A stretch of DNA of 64,000 nt from Flavobacterium kayseriense (GCF_014305095.1 NZ_JACRUI010000001.1:605695-669694), one strand, 5' to 3'. Shown: positions 1 to 9,306, counted from the first letter of the stretch. Numbers and translations: made by a program. Notes: generated by a model not told the origin, from the letters alone.

Positions 1-144
1 AAAATTAAGAATCATACTGGCCTGATGATGACCGAGGAGGAATACCATCTTAAAGAAACTGAAAATGAATTCATGCGAATGAAACGATTAAATACATTAA
101 AAGAAATAGATTATCTTATAGATTTGAATTTACCGACGAATTAA
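1..144 (+). CDS. C-terminal fragment of an unidentified protein (partial)
   Basis: Frame 1 is open from the window edge to a TAA at 142-144, giving 47 residues that end LIDLNLPTN. The fragment is highly charged (KETENEFMRMKRL) and probably helical, with no motif I recognise. It lies 47 bp upstream of the nucleotidyltransferase-like gene on the same strand, so the two may share a transcript. It could also be a chance open frame, since no start is visible. Confidence 0.5.
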   Translation, partial: KIKNHTGLMMTEEEYHLKETENEFMRMKRLNTLKEIDYLIDLNLPTN

Positions 145-191
145 AAAGCGCTATTAAATTCCTCTGAGAAATAAAAAAACAGTTTCTGTAA

Positions 192-1427
192 ATGAACGCT
201 ACTAAAGACATAAAAAATAAATACGACTCTTCTATTGCCTTAATCGTTTTGTGCTGTAGAATACACTTTAAATCATCTAATTTAGATGATCTAAAGACCT
301 TTATGGTTGCAAACGAAATTGATTGGTCAGTCTTTTATAAAAGTAGTTCTAAACAAAAGGTTAGACCTATCGTATATCGGATTCTATTAAAAACAGAATT
401 ACCCGAAACTGTAAAAATTACTCTTACCAATGAGTTAAATAAACTCACTTTACATAGTTTTGAACAAGCAAAAGAAACAGAGCGTATTATTTATTTATGT
501 AAAGAAAATGGCGTGAATTTACTTCCGTATAAGGGAACTGCATTTTCCAAACAGTTTTTCGGTAACATCAATATGAGGGAGTCTAGTGATATTGATCTTA
601 TAATACCTCCAGATGACATCCCAAAGGCGATAGAAATACTTGAAAAAGATGGCTATTCACCCTATCAAAAAGAATACTACCAATGGGTAGGGCATGAACA
701 ATTCATAAAGTTTCATAAAGATTTTAGTTTTGATAAGCACGATAGTTCTAAGAGACTGCACCATGTGGAACTGCATTTTAACATTTTAGGCAAAACGACT
801 TACTTACCGGATCACCGAAATACATTTGTAACACAGCAAACGACAAACTATAAACTATTTCAAAAGGAAGTTGATTGCCTACTTCCCGTAGAACATTTTA
901 GAGCAGTAGCGTTACACCATATGCTCATGGATACCATGGGATATTTAAAAACGGTAGTTGATCTTGCCCAAATGTTTCAATCAATTCAAGATATACAATC
1001 AAATCAGGAACTGAATTCCAACGAAATTGCCATTTTGAAGACGATGGAAGAACAGTATAACTTATCGTTAGTAAAAAATTTAATAAAAAGTTTATTGGGT
1101 GTCGACTTAGCTATATATTCCAGTCAAAAATCAACAAATTCATTAAGTAAAAGAATTTTAAGTGGGTCTTATAGAAAGGTTAGAGAAAATAAGTCGCCCT
1201 TTTTTGATACTATTTCGTTTACCTATACACATCTTAAATATAGTACCTTTTTTTATGTAAAAAGAATAGATAAGTTCAAATATTTGTCTAAAAGTTTCAT
1301 AAACATCATGCATCCGCAACCCGAGGATTGCATGTCTATCATCTTACCTAAGTACCTTTTTTTCATGTACTATATAATTAGGCCCTTTAGACTAGTATTC
1401 TTTCCAGGAGACCCAACAAAGAAATAA
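192..1427 (+). CDS. Nucleotidyltransferase-like family protein (NTP_transf_5 type)
   Basis: A 411-residue protein. Residues 112-135 carry the signature of the uncharacterised nucleotidyltransferase family PF14907: a conserved KG (114-115) after a short strand, an Arg at 129 and a D-x-D pair (D133, D135) in SSDIDLII. In the polymerase-beta fold such an acidic pair binds the metal-nucleotide. Members often sit in polysaccharide or peptide-modification loci, but the substrate is unknown. The C-terminal 200 residues are helical and basic, ending in a hydrophobic stretch (LFFMYYIIRPFRLVFF). The gene ends just before a bidirectional terminator shared with the convergent OmpH-like gene. The family call rests on the motif and I am fairly confident; the function is open. 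Confidence 0.7.
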   Translation: MNATKDIKNKYDSSIALIVLCCRIHFKSSNLDDLKTFMVANEIDWSVFYKSSSKQKVRPIVYRILLKTELPETVKITLTNELNKLTLHSFEQAKETERIIYLCKENGVNLLPYKGTAFSKQFFGNINMRESSDIDLIIPPDDIPKAIEILEKDGYSPYQKEYYQWVGHEQFIKFHKDFSFDKHDSSKRLHHVELHFNILGKTTYLPDHRNTFVTQQTTNYKLFQKEVDCLLPVEHFRAVALHHMLMDTMGYLKTVVDLAQMFQSIQDIQSNQELNSNEIAILKTMEEQYNLSLVKNLIKSLLGVDLAIYSSQKSTNSLSKRILSGSYRKVRENKSPFFDTISFTYTHLKYSTFFYVKRIDKFKYLSKSFINIMHPQPEDCMSIILPKYLFFMYYIIRPFRLVFFPGDPTKK

Positions 1428-1434
1428 AATCAAT

Positions 1435-1477
1435 AAAAAAAGCCTTCATTTCTAAATAAGAAATGAAGGCTTTTTTT
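1435..1477. terminator. Bidirectional intrinsic terminator
   Basis: A perfect 13-bp stem (1441-1453 with 1459-1471, 5-nt loop) is flanked by an A-run on the left and a T-run on the right, so it can act in both directions. It lies between the convergent nucleotidyltransferase-like and OmpH-like genes. Confidence 0.9.
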
Positions 1478-1495
1478 ATACTTATTCAGAAAAAA

Positions 1496-2071
1496 TTATT
1501 TTTTTTCTTCCGTTTTTACTTCCTCTTTAGCATTTGTTTTAGAAGTAGCTTTGTATTTATCATTCAATGCTTTTACAACCTCTTTAGTAATATCATATTT
1601 GTCTTCAGCATATAAGACAGTTGCAGCATCGCCAGTTCCATATATGTAAGAATACCCTTTTTCTTTACCATAAGATTTGATAAACTTTTTAACGCCAGAA
1701 ACTAACGAGTCCATTTCGGCACCACTCTCTTGTTGCAATTGTTGTGCTAACGCTTGTTGTGCATATCCTAATTCTTGCTCTCTTTTTTGTAATTCTGCTC
1801 CACGCTTTTGCGCCCACTCTTGACCATTTGCTTGTGCCTGTGCTTGAAAATTTGACGCATCTTGTTTGAAGCGATTAATCTCTGCTTCTAGTTGTCTTCC
1901 TTTCTCACTAGATTGCGCTTTATATTTTTCTTCAAGATCTTTTGCTTCTGTGTATTCTTTCATTAATACCGACGTGTCAACATAAGCAGTTTTTACTTCT
2001 TTAACTTCTGCTGTTTTGTTACAAGCAACAACTGAAATAGAAATTGCGATAAATAATAATACTTTTTTCAT
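1496..2071 (-). CDS. OmpH/Skp-family periplasmic chaperone-like lipoprotein
   Basis: A 191-residue protein with a lipoprotein signal peptide ending in VVAC (lipidated Cys17). Then comes the OmpH-type start of the mature domain (VKTAYVDTSVLMKEY) and a long Gln/Lys/Glu-rich coiled coil from about residue 40 to 125. That is the tentacle-like architecture of Skp chaperones, which hold unfolded outer-membrane proteins in the periplasm. The C-terminal tail is lysine-rich. Bacteroidetes usually carry several OmpH copies; this one is a stand-alone lipoprotein version away from bamA, so its client set is unknown. A TAnnTTTG box precedes the gene on the minus strand. Confidence 0.85.
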   Translation of the reverse strand: MKKVLLFIAISISVVACNKTAEVKEVKTAYVDTSVLMKEYTEAKDLEEKYKAQSSEKGRQLEAEINRFKQDASNFQAQAQANGQEWAQKRGAELQKREQELGYAQQALAQQLQQESGAEMDSLVSGVKKFIKSYGKEKGYSYIYGTGDAATVLYAEDKYDITKEVVKALNDKYKATSKTNAKEEVKTEEKK

Positions 2072-2101
2072 TTTGGTTTATTTCTAATTTATGTGTGTTA
2101 G

Positions 2102-2109
2102 CAAAAATA
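2102..2109 (-). promoter_or_regulatory. Bacteroidetes-type -7 box for the OmpH-like gene
   Basis: Read on the minus strand this is TATTTTTG, matching TAnnTTTG, about 30 nt upstream of the start codon. Confidence 0.55.
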
Positions 2110-2313
2110 TAAAAAAATAGATAGTATCCTAAAAAACTTTAATAAACAGTTAATTTTAATGGTATCGATTTTATTTATATAATATTAATTGTTGATAAGA
2201 TGAGGCTATAAGAATCAACTTAAAAAGCTGCGATTTGCAGAATAAAGTCAAAATTTCCTTGACAACCATTGCTCAAGTGGTAAATCTAGTCTTAAATGAG
2301 CTTAAAATCAAAA

Positions 2314-3162
2314 TCACTTATGATTTATAACATATATGTGAGAGGAATACTCCTGATTACTACTGCCTTTCCAATTAGATTGTAAACCGATCAAAAAAGC
2401 TTTTACAAAATTCATTTTACCATTTTTATATTTTTCTGAAAGCAAACTCACATAAAAAGAGTCAAATTTCATAGGGAGCACCGTTTTTAAAACCATCTGT
2501 TCTTTTTCAAAAAGCAGTTTAATTGCATTTTTAGAAAAATGCCAAAAATGAATAGGAACATCATAAGCTGCCCAAAAGGCTCCATAATATTTAGCATCAA
2601 ATGATTTAAAATTAGGAACCGCGACGATCAAAGTTCCAGTAGGCTTTAATAATCGTTTAAGCTCTTTTATCTGAAAATCTAAATCTGGTACATGTTCCAA
2701 TACATGCCACATGGTAATTACATCAAAAGAAGAATCAGCTAAATCAGTAGTATTTGACACAAAAGATATTCCTTTGCCAATAGCAATAGACTTGGCCCTT
2801 TCACTAGGTTCAATACCCGTAGTATTCCATCCATCGTTTTTTGCCACAGATAGAAAATCACCAGTACCAGCACCAATATCTAAGATACTACCTTTAGTAA
2901 TTTGCTCTCTATTAATTAATTCTAGTTTGTTTTTTAAAGCAATGCCTTTGACAAAATGATAGGCTTTCTCAAACAAAGACCTCTTATTATCTGTATGTGA
3001 AATATAATCTTCACTTTCATAATATCTACCCAAGTTTTCGAGGCTAGGTTGTGGCGAAGTAACCAACATATCTAAATTTGTATCGTGATACAAATCAAAA
3101 GTTTCTTTAGAAACGGAATGATCCTGTACGGTCAGGAAATGATTTTTATTTGAAATATCCAT
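2314..3162 (-). CDS. Class I SAM-dependent methyltransferase
   Basis: A 282-residue protein. The glycine-rich SAM-binding motif I (ILDIGAGTGDF) is at residues 93-103, an acidic motif II (GIEPS) follows, and FDVITMWHVLEHVPD at 146-160 is the typical post-motif of UbiG/Methyltransf_11 enzymes. The N-terminal segment (NLGRYYESEDYISH) is common in Bacteroidetes methyltransferases that act on cell-surface or small-molecule substrates. The substrate cannot be inferred. It stands alone between the OmpH-like gene and mnmG, with a parS-like site in its upstream spacer. Confidence 0.85.
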   Translation of the reverse strand: MDISNKNHFLTVQDHSVSKETFDLYHDTNLDMLVTSPQPSLENLGRYYESEDYISHTDNKRSLFEKAYHFVKGIALKNKLELINREQITKGSILDIGAGTGDFLSVAKNDGWNTTGIEPSERAKSIAIGKGISFVSNTTDLADSSFDVITMWHVLEHVPDLDFQIKELKRLLKPTGTLIVAVPNFKSFDAKYYGAFWAAYDVPIHFWHFSKNAIKLLFEKEQMVLKTVLPMKFDSFYVSLLSEKYKNGKMNFVKAFLIGLQSNWKGSSNQEYSSHIYVINHK

Positions 3163-3336
3163 TAATTATTTTAATTTGAACAAACTGTAAATTTTATATT
3201 TTGTATTCTTAGATATGTGATACAATCACAACTTGACTACATTCACAAAAAAGGAGTGATTTACAATTAAAGTAAATACTCCTTTTAATATCTTTTAAAT
3301 CTTTAATTTTCTAATGATAGCAAGGGTTACCGAAGT

Positions 3337-3352
3337 AGTTTCACGTGGAACA
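3337..3352. promoter_or_regulatory. parS-like site A
   Basis: AGTTTCACGTGGAACA matches the near-universal ParB-binding palindrome (TGTTTCACGTGAAACA) except at one outer base and one inner position. It lies in the spacer downstream of mnmG. Confidence 0.75.
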
Positions 3353-3413
3353 AACTAACTAAACTATCAAAAATATATTTCTATGTAAATTTGTAGCCGA
3401 TAAAAACTATTCT

Positions 3414-5285
3414 TTACCTTCCCATATAAATTAACAATACAGAAACATCACTCGGCGAAACACCACTAATTCTAGAAGCTTGCGAGATAGTAACAGGACG
3501 TATTTTACTTAATTTTTGCTTAGCTTCTATAGACATTGACTTGATTTTATCATAATCAAAATCAGCAGGAATCTTTACATCCTCTAGACGAGTAAGCTTA
3601 TCTGCATTATTTCTTTCTTTTTCTATATAACCGGAATACTTCACCTGAATTTCAGCTTGCTCCAAGATTTCCTGATCTAGATTATTTTCAGAAATATAAG
3701 TCTTCACTTTATCGAACTTTAGAATATCTTCCAAATCAATTTGAGGACGAGAGAAAACCTTAAACATTTTATCACCTTGAGAAATAAGAGCAGTGCCTTT
3801 CGATTCCAATATCGGATTTGCTTCGGCAACTGAAACACTTGTTTCTTTAAAAAAAGAAACCATTTTTTCAGACTCATTCAATTTATGCTCCATCCTGCGC
3901 AAACGCTTTTCAGAAGCTAACCCAATTTCATATCCCATAGGAGTCAATCTAAAATCGGCGTTGTCTTGACGTAATAAAGTTCTATATTCTGCACGAGAGG
4001 TAAACATCCTATAGGGCTCTTCAGTTCCCTTAGTAATTAAATCATCAATTAATACACCAATATAAGCTTCGTCCCTTTTTAAAATTAAGGGTGCTTTTTC
4101 GCGAACCTTTAAATGCGCATTAATACCTGCCATCAACCCTTGAGACGCTGCCTCTTCGTAGCCAGTAGTTCCATTTATCTGCCCAGCAAAATACAATCCT
4201 TCGACCAACTTTGTTTCTAAAGTATGCTTTAATTGTGTTGGTGGAAAATAATCATATTCTATTGCATACCCTGGTCTAAAAAACTTTACATTTTCAAAAC
4301 CTACAACAGAACGCAATGCTTTAAATTGAATGTCCTCTGGTAAAGAAGTAGAAAAACCATTAACGTAAACTTCACAAGTCTGCCATCCTTCTGGCTCAAT
4401 AAATAATTGATGCCTTTCCTTATCAGCAAAACGATTAATTTTATCTTCTATGGATGGACAGTATCTTGGACCAAGACTTTTAATACGACCATTAAACATT
4501 GGAGAACGATCAAAACCTTCTCTCAAAATATCATGAACATCTAATGAAGTATAAGTCATATGACAAGATCTTTGATGTACAAGTGGAGAAGTAACATCAG
4601 AATAAGAAAATTTATCTGGACGCACATCTCCCTTTTCCTCATTCATTTTAGAATAATCTAAAGAACGCCCATCAACACGAGGAGGGGTCCCCGTTTTCAT
4701 TCTTCCTGCTTCAAAACCTTCTTTAATCAAATCTTCCGTAATTCCATAGGCAGCACTTTCGCCTGCCCTACCACCTCCAAATTGTTTTTCACCAATATGA
4801 ATTAAACCATTCAAAAAAGTACCATTAGTCAAAACAACAGACTTAGATCTTATTTCAACTCCTAAAGAAGTACGAACTCCTTTAACAACTCCTTTTTCAA
4901 TAATTAATCCACTCACCATTTCTTGATAAAAATCCAAGTTAGGAGTACCTTCTAACATCATCCTCCACTCTTCAGCAAAACGCATACGGTCCGACTGAAC
5001 ACGAGGCGACCACATCGCAGGGCCTTTGGATTTGTTCAGCATTTTGAACTGAATAGCAGTTCTATCAGAAACAATCCCTGAATAACCACCAAGCGCGTCA
5101 ATTTCTCGCACAATTTGCCCTTTTGCAATACCACCCATAGCTGGATTGCATGACATTTGCGCTATATTTTGCAAACTCATTGTAACCAACAAAGTCTTAG
5201 AACCCAAATTAGCAGCCGCAGCCGCAGCCTCAGATCCCGCATGACCTGCTCCTACTACAATAACATCATATTCTTCTTGAAACAT
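3414..5285 (-). CDS. mnmG: tRNA uridine-34 5-carboxymethylaminomethyl synthesis enzyme MnmG (GidA)
   Basis: A 623-residue protein of normal family length. The dinucleotide-binding motif VVGAGHAGSEAA begins at residue 10 (GxGxxG at 12-17, FAD site), followed by the family signature SCNPAMGGIAKG. C-terminal hallmarks are RPGYAIEYDYFPP and FAGQINGTTGYEEAA, and a final helical domain contains RPVTISQASRISG. With MnmE it installs the cmnm5 group on wobble U34 of certain tRNAs in the cytoplasm, using FAD, NADH, glycine or ammonium and methylene-THF. Four parS-like palindromes surround the gene. A gidA-parS association is common near bacterial replication origins. Confidence 0.97.
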   Translation of the reverse strand: MFQEEYDVIVVGAGHAGSEAAAAAANLGSKTLLVTMSLQNIAQMSCNPAMGGIAKGQIVREIDALGGYSGIVSDRTAIQFKMLNKSKGPAMWSPRVQSDRMRFAEEWRMMLEGTPNLDFYQEMVSGLIIEKGVVKGVRTSLGVEIRSKSVVLTNGTFLNGLIHIGEKQFGGGRAGESAAYGITEDLIKEGFEAGRMKTGTPPRVDGRSLDYSKMNEEKGDVRPDKFSYSDVTSPLVHQRSCHMTYTSLDVHDILREGFDRSPMFNGRIKSLGPRYCPSIEDKINRFADKERHQLFIEPEGWQTCEVYVNGFSTSLPEDIQFKALRSVVGFENVKFFRPGYAIEYDYFPPTQLKHTLETKLVEGLYFAGQINGTTGYEEAASQGLMAGINAHLKVREKAPLILKRDEAYIGVLIDDLITKGTEEPYRMFTSRAEYRTLLRQDNADFRLTPMGYEIGLASEKRLRRMEHKLNESEKMVSFFKETSVSVAEANPILESKGTALISQGDKMFKVFSRPQIDLEDILKFDKVKTYISENNLDQEILEQAEIQVKYSGYIEKERNNADKLTRLEDVKIPADFDYDKIKSMSIEAKQKLSKIRPVTISQASRISGVSPSDVSVLLIYMGR

Positions 5286-5364
5286 CTTATGTATTTGAAT
5301 TAATCCAACTTCGTCGGAAATATCTAAATTCTATTTTATTTAAGCCTTTTACTGATTTCCCAAC

Positions 5365-5380
5365 TGTTCCACGTGGAACA
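5365..5380. promoter_or_regulatory. parS-like site B (perfect palindrome)
   Basis: TGTTCCACGTGGAACA is a perfect 16-bp palindrome with the parS core CACGTG. It lies between ybeY and mnmG, so it also overlaps the mnmG leader. Confidence 0.8.
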
Positions 5381-5404
5381 ACAGTGTGTGTAGATAAGAC
5401 TAAA

Positions 5405-5420
5405 GGTTCCACGTGGAACA
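5405..5420. promoter_or_regulatory. parS-like site C
   Basis: GGTTCCACGTGGAACA differs from site B by one outer base. It is centred 40 bp from site B in the same ybeY-mnmG spacer. Confidence 0.78.
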
Positions 5421-5453
5421 AAAGACTAAAAGCAAACTATCTTGTATAATGCT

Positions 5454-5876
5454 TTAGCTATGTTTCACGTGGAACATAGCAATTTTTTCATCTTCTTTAG
5501 AGCGCATTAAAAGCTCATCACTCTCACCCTTATCTTTATATCCACAGTAATGCAGTAAACCATGAACAATAACACGCTTTAGTTCCTCTTCAAAAGCGAC
5601 GTTGAAATCTTTTGCATTGTCTTCAACCCTCTCGATAGATATAAAACAATCACCATTAATTTCATTACCTAGACTATAATCAAAACTAATAACATCTGTA
5701 AGCGTATCATGGTCTAGGTATTCCACGTTGATCTTATGAAGGTAATCGTCATCACAGAATATATAGTTTATCTCTCCCTCATTCTTGTTTTCAGACTCAA
5801 TAACTCTAGATAACCATGAAGCTATCTCCTCTTCGTTGCTTAGACTAAACTCTGTCTCGTAGTTAAAATCGATCAT
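5454..5876 (-). CDS. ybeY: rRNA maturation endoribonuclease YbeY
   Basis: A 140-residue protein of normal length. The UPF0054 metal-site motif is at residues 105-113 (HGLLHYCGY), with zinc ligands H105 and H109; the conserved TDVISFDY segment is at 60-67. YbeY is a metal-dependent RNase needed for 16S rRNA 3'-end processing and 70S quality control. The usual motif is HxxxHxxGYDH. Here GYDH is replaced by GYKD (112-115), so the third His ligand is not where expected. The start overlaps the stop of the DUF4175 gene by ATGA, implying translational coupling. The C-terminal FHVKHS is dictated by parS-like site D. Confidence 0.93.
   Translation of the reverse strand: MIDFNYETEFSLSNEEEIASWLSRVIESENKNEGEINYIFCDDDYLHKINVEYLDHDTLTDVISFDYSLGNEINGDCFISIERVEDNAKDFNVAFEEELKRVIVHGLLHYCGYKDKGESDELLMRSKEDEKIAMFHVKHS
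5461..5476. promoter_or_regulatory. parS-like site D, inside the ybeY coding sequence
   Basis: TGTTTCACGTGGAACA. Read on the minus strand it encodes the MFHVKH part of the YbeY C-terminus, so one stretch of DNA serves as both coding sequence and putative ParB site. Confidence 0.75.
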
Positions 5877-8800
5877 TTTTTATTAAAATATTCTTGAACC
5901 TTACGGTTGTAATTATTGCGCAAAGGTAATGATTGTCTATTTAAAATCTCTATGCTCTTCAAATATTCCAACAATGCGTCTGGTAATACTTTAGCGCTGT
6001 TGTTAAAAGCCTTGTCTCCTACCTGTGACTGCCTAATATTCTCTTCACCTTGAGTTTGCAAAGCACTCTTTAATTTTAATAATTCTTGATTAACATTCAG
6101 TACCTTTGACAACGTTTGCTTGCTAAAGCCCCTGTTCAAAACATCCCTTTCGATTTGCTTCATGTTTTCCAATACACCATTGCCAGCACCATTAATGCCT
6201 TGCTTCTTCAACTCGGCGTCAAGAGCTTCCCTTAACTCCTTCTGTTGCTTATAAATCTCCATTATCTCTTTAGCGTCTCCTTCAGAAGCATTATCATCTT
6301 TACCTCCTTCGGAACGGCCGTTTTTATCTCCATCAGAATTACCATCCTTTCCAATACCTTTACTTAACTTATCTCCTAACCCCTTCTGTTTGGCAATAAT
6401 GTCTGGAAGTTGCATACCTTGCCCACCACCACTTTTAGGCTTACCGGAACTCATGCTGCTTAAATCCATTTGCATATTAGATAAAATACCACTTAGAAAA
6501 TCACCTAGCTTATTTGCACCAGCTATAACATACTGCTGATGCGATAAACCTTTACCGATCTTAGAGTCCGACAAGCTTTCAATAGCCTTGTCTAAATTAT
6601 ATTGCGTACTCCCTACCTCTTTAGTAATATCCTCAGTAAAACGTGGATTACGTAACGACACAGCAAACAAACTACCATCAATGTGTTTAAACTGCAAACG
6701 TAAATCTTGCTGCTTTTTAATATTTTTGTTATACATTGGCGAACCAGAATTCAGATTTCTGACATCCTTCATTACCACTTCTTCAGCAAGAGAGAAAGCA
6801 AGCAAATTATCTAACACTTGCCTTAACATTTGAATATCTTCTTGCATCTGCTCCGCATCAGAACTCTCTAAACTTTCACCCATTTTTTTTGATAAAGACT
6901 TCATCTTAGAAGAAGCATTCTTTTGATTACTCTTCGCTTTACCTTTGTTCTCTTTAGAAAGTTCATTAAGAGACTTCTCCAAATCAGTATCAATACCTAT
7001 CTCTAAATTTTTATCTTCACCTAAGTCCAAAGGCGCTCTTAACTCTCTATTATCTTTACCCAAGTCACTTAAATCTTGCTTCAAATTATCGAAATCCTTA
7101 TTGATATCATTTTGGTTTTTAACTGTATTATCTGTGTCATTTTCTGTTAAGTCGTCTTGCTTTTCAGCTAAATTCATCAACTTATTCGCAATTTGTTCCG
7201 TCTTCTTTTGGACATAAAACTTCTTAGTAAGCTCTACAAGTTGTTGCAAGTTTTTACTTTGGTTTTTACTGTTCTGCTTGAATTTATCAATTTTGGTCAC
7301 TAACTCCTCCTTGCTTAATTTGTCATTAAGAAGTTGTAATTCATCTAACAATTTATTGTTCTTATCTAATTCATCAGCGGACTTGTCTATCCGACTTTTT
7401 ATTAATTCTTTGAAGTCATCTTTAGCAGAACTCTTTTGCTTGTCTAAATTATCCTTAAGTTTTGCAGCGAAATCACGCATCATTTGATCTTGTTTTCTTT
7501 GCTGCTGAATAAAATCTTTAACTTTTTGCTGCTCATTAAAATCAAAATTATCTTTTTCCTTTCCTACTTTTTGCAACCTTTCAATTTGTGAAAACTGCTT
7601 TTCTTGGTTTAGCAGTGAACGTTCTAAGCCTTTGATATTACCGTTTTGTTCCTCTAGAATTAAATCATTAGTTTCCTCTACGGTACGTACACGAGCAGAA
7701 AAAACAGAAGATCTAGTACTTTTAAAATTGTGCACTACATCATTATCAAAAACTTCAAAATAATAATCGTAATCAATACCCTCTTTAACTGGAAATGGTC
7801 CAGGAAAAGCAAATACGAATTGATCAAAAATTCCATTTTTAACCGATACTGTTCCACGACTAACAATGGATGGTTTTGTGTGATCATAATAAACGACCTG
7901 AAGTTTACTGACACCATAATCATCTCCTACTTCTCCTATAACGAACTTAGAATCTAATTTTAAACTATCTGGACTTTTACGCGCATTAATAGTTGGAAAC
8001 TGATCTTTTATGACTGTTAATTGATAACTAAGCATTTCGAATTTCTTTCCATTACTATTTGAAGTAACTATTTGGTATTCTGTATTTTGACTAATATTTT
8101 TACTTAAGTAAAACAATAGATTATTTTTTGAGAATGCAATAGAACGATTATCGATTTGCATATCGATTCTTTGGGTTGATTGCGCATTCACTCTCCACGT
8201 TACAACAGTACCCTCAGGAACAACTGCATTACCACTACCACTAATAACCTCATTTTTACGACCTAGAAACGAAGGGTAATTTAACTCCATTACTAAGTTG
8301 GTAATTGAAGGAACTGCTACTACATCCAAGTAAAATTCCTCCGATACTACGTTGTTAGCTTCAAAATGAAAAAGCATTGCTTTGGTGGGTTTACTAATAC
8401 TATACTTAAACTCCCCTCCACCAATATTCTCCATGAAGTAACTTTCACCATCAATAGAAATAAGAGCATTTTCAGGAACAAGAGAGCCCACTGTTTTAAC
8501 ACGTATGACAAAATCTTTGTTCTCATCAACAATTAACTTTGAATTAGTGACAATAAACTTAAAAGGTGCTGGAGGTAAAAACTCCTTTTTAAAATTCATG
8601 ACTCTATTTAGACTTTGAGAAATAACAATACTATTCCCTGAAAAATAAATAAGTGATATAACTATTACAGGTATCAATGCAACAGGAAAAAACTTTTTAT
8701 TGGCTTTAAAATTAACCGCATTGGAGAAAGGAATAGGCTTAAGATCTAAAGCTTTTTGATCTATAGAAGCCAATAGTAAATCTGAATCACTTGTGGCCTT

Positions 8801-9154
8801 TACAGACTTATTTAACTGAATAAAATTTAAAAGTTTGTCATCGACCTCTTTAAAATGATCACCAATTATCACTGAAGCAGCGGTATAACCTATTCCTTTA
8901 CTAAACTTACTAAGTTTGAAAATTGGAAAGCAGATAAACCTTATAAACAAAAACAATTCGACTACAAGAAAAAACCAAAACAATACGGTTCTTCCCAAAG
9001 GCTTAAGCCAAAGAAAATATTCGATAAATAGAATGCCTAAAAAGTATAGCAAACCTAAACCTACGAAGAGTAACAAGCCTCTAAGCAATTCATTTACATA
9101 ATACTTCTTAATAAACGCTTCTAACTTTTGATAAATAACATCTGTACCGTCCAA
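5873..9154 (-). CDS. DUF4175 family large membrane protein
   Basis: A 1093-residue protein. The N-terminus has two adjacent membrane helices (about 23-45 and 52-77) and a third near 155-175. A periplasmic-looking beta-rich region follows (about 190-480), then a very long Gln/Lys/Asp-rich coiled coil (about 500-780). The C-terminal part contains low-complexity GKDGNSDGDKNGRSEGGKDD and more helices. This matches the Bacteroidetes DUF4175 family, whose function is not established; membrane anchor plus coiled coil suggests a scaffold or envelope role. It is the first gene of a coupled pair with ybeY (4-nt ATGA overlap) and is divergent from gltX. Family naming is from recall of this neighbourhood in flavobacteria. 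Confidence 0.8.
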   Translation of the reverse strand: MDGTDVIYQKLEAFIKKYYVNELLRGLLLFVGLGLLYFLGILFIEYFLWLKPLGRTVLFWFFLVVELFLFIRFICFPIFKLSKFSKGIGYTAASVIIGDHFKEVDDKLLNFIQLNKSVKATSDSDLLLASIDQKALDLKPIPFSNAVNFKANKKFFPVALIPVIVISLIYFSGNSIVISQSLNRVMNFKKEFLPPAPFKFIVTNSKLIVDENKDFVIRVKTVGSLVPENALISIDGESYFMENIGGGEFKYSISKPTKAMLFHFEANNVVSEEFYLDVVAVPSITNLVMELNYPSFLGRKNEVISGSGNAVVPEGTVVTWRVNAQSTQRIDMQIDNRSIAFSKNNLLFYLSKNISQNTEYQIVTSNSNGKKFEMLSYQLTVIKDQFPTINARKSPDSLKLDSKFVIGEVGDDYGVSKLQVVYYDHTKPSIVSRGTVSVKNGIFDQFVFAFPGPFPVKEGIDYDYYFEVFDNDVVHNFKSTRSSVFSARVRTVEETNDLILEEQNGNIKGLERSLLNQEKQFSQIERLQKVGKEKDNFDFNEQQKVKDFIQQQRKQDQMMRDFAAKLKDNLDKQKSSAKDDFKELIKSRIDKSADELDKNNKLLDELQLLNDKLSKEELVTKIDKFKQNSKNQSKNLQQLVELTKKFYVQKKTEQIANKLMNLAEKQDDLTENDTDNTVKNQNDINKDFDNLKQDLSDLGKDNRELRAPLDLGEDKNLEIGIDTDLEKSLNELSKENKGKAKSNQKNASSKMKSLSKKMGESLESSDAEQMQEDIQMLRQVLDNLLAFSLAEEVVMKDVRNLNSGSPMYNKNIKKQQDLRLQFKHIDGSLFAVSLRNPRFTEDITKEVGSTQYNLDKAIESLSDSKIGKGLSHQQYVIAGANKLGDFLSGILSNMQMDLSSMSSGKPKSGGGQGMQLPDIIAKQKGLGDKLSKGIGKDGNSDGDKNGRSEGGKDDNASEGDAKEIMEIYKQQKELREALDAELKKQGINGAGNGVLENMKQIERDVLNRGFSKQTLSKVLNVNQELLKLKSALQTQGEENIRQSQVGDKAFNNSAKVLPDALLEYLKSIEILNRQSLPLRNNYNRKVQEYFNKK

Positions 9155-9282
9155 AATATTTAAGTCTTTTTATAACCAATAAAAGTACTAATTTAAATGT
9201 TTAGTATATTGTTAAAAATAAGAAACCTAGCTGCAATCTAAATATCTCATTTTCATATTCTCCTATTCAGCAATTGATATTG

Positions 9283-9290
9283 TATCTTTG
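9283..9290 (+). promoter_or_regulatory. -7 box of the gltX promoter
   Basis: TATCTTTG fits TAnnTTTG and lies 16 nt before the ATG chosen for gltX. Because the box must be upstream of the transcript start, it excludes the in-frame TTG at 9274 as the initiator. Confidence 0.75.
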
Positions 9291-9306
9291 CCATAAAATA
9301 ATAAAC

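Noticed and set aside
6588..7487. Plus-strand open frames opposite the DUF4175 gene
   Set aside because: They are low-complexity Ser/Leu/Lys shadows of the coiled-coil coding region on the other strand.
9274..9306. Extended gltX start at TTG 9274
   Set aside because: It lies upstream of the TATCTTTG -7 box; the ATG at 9307 gives the standard GluRS N-terminus.
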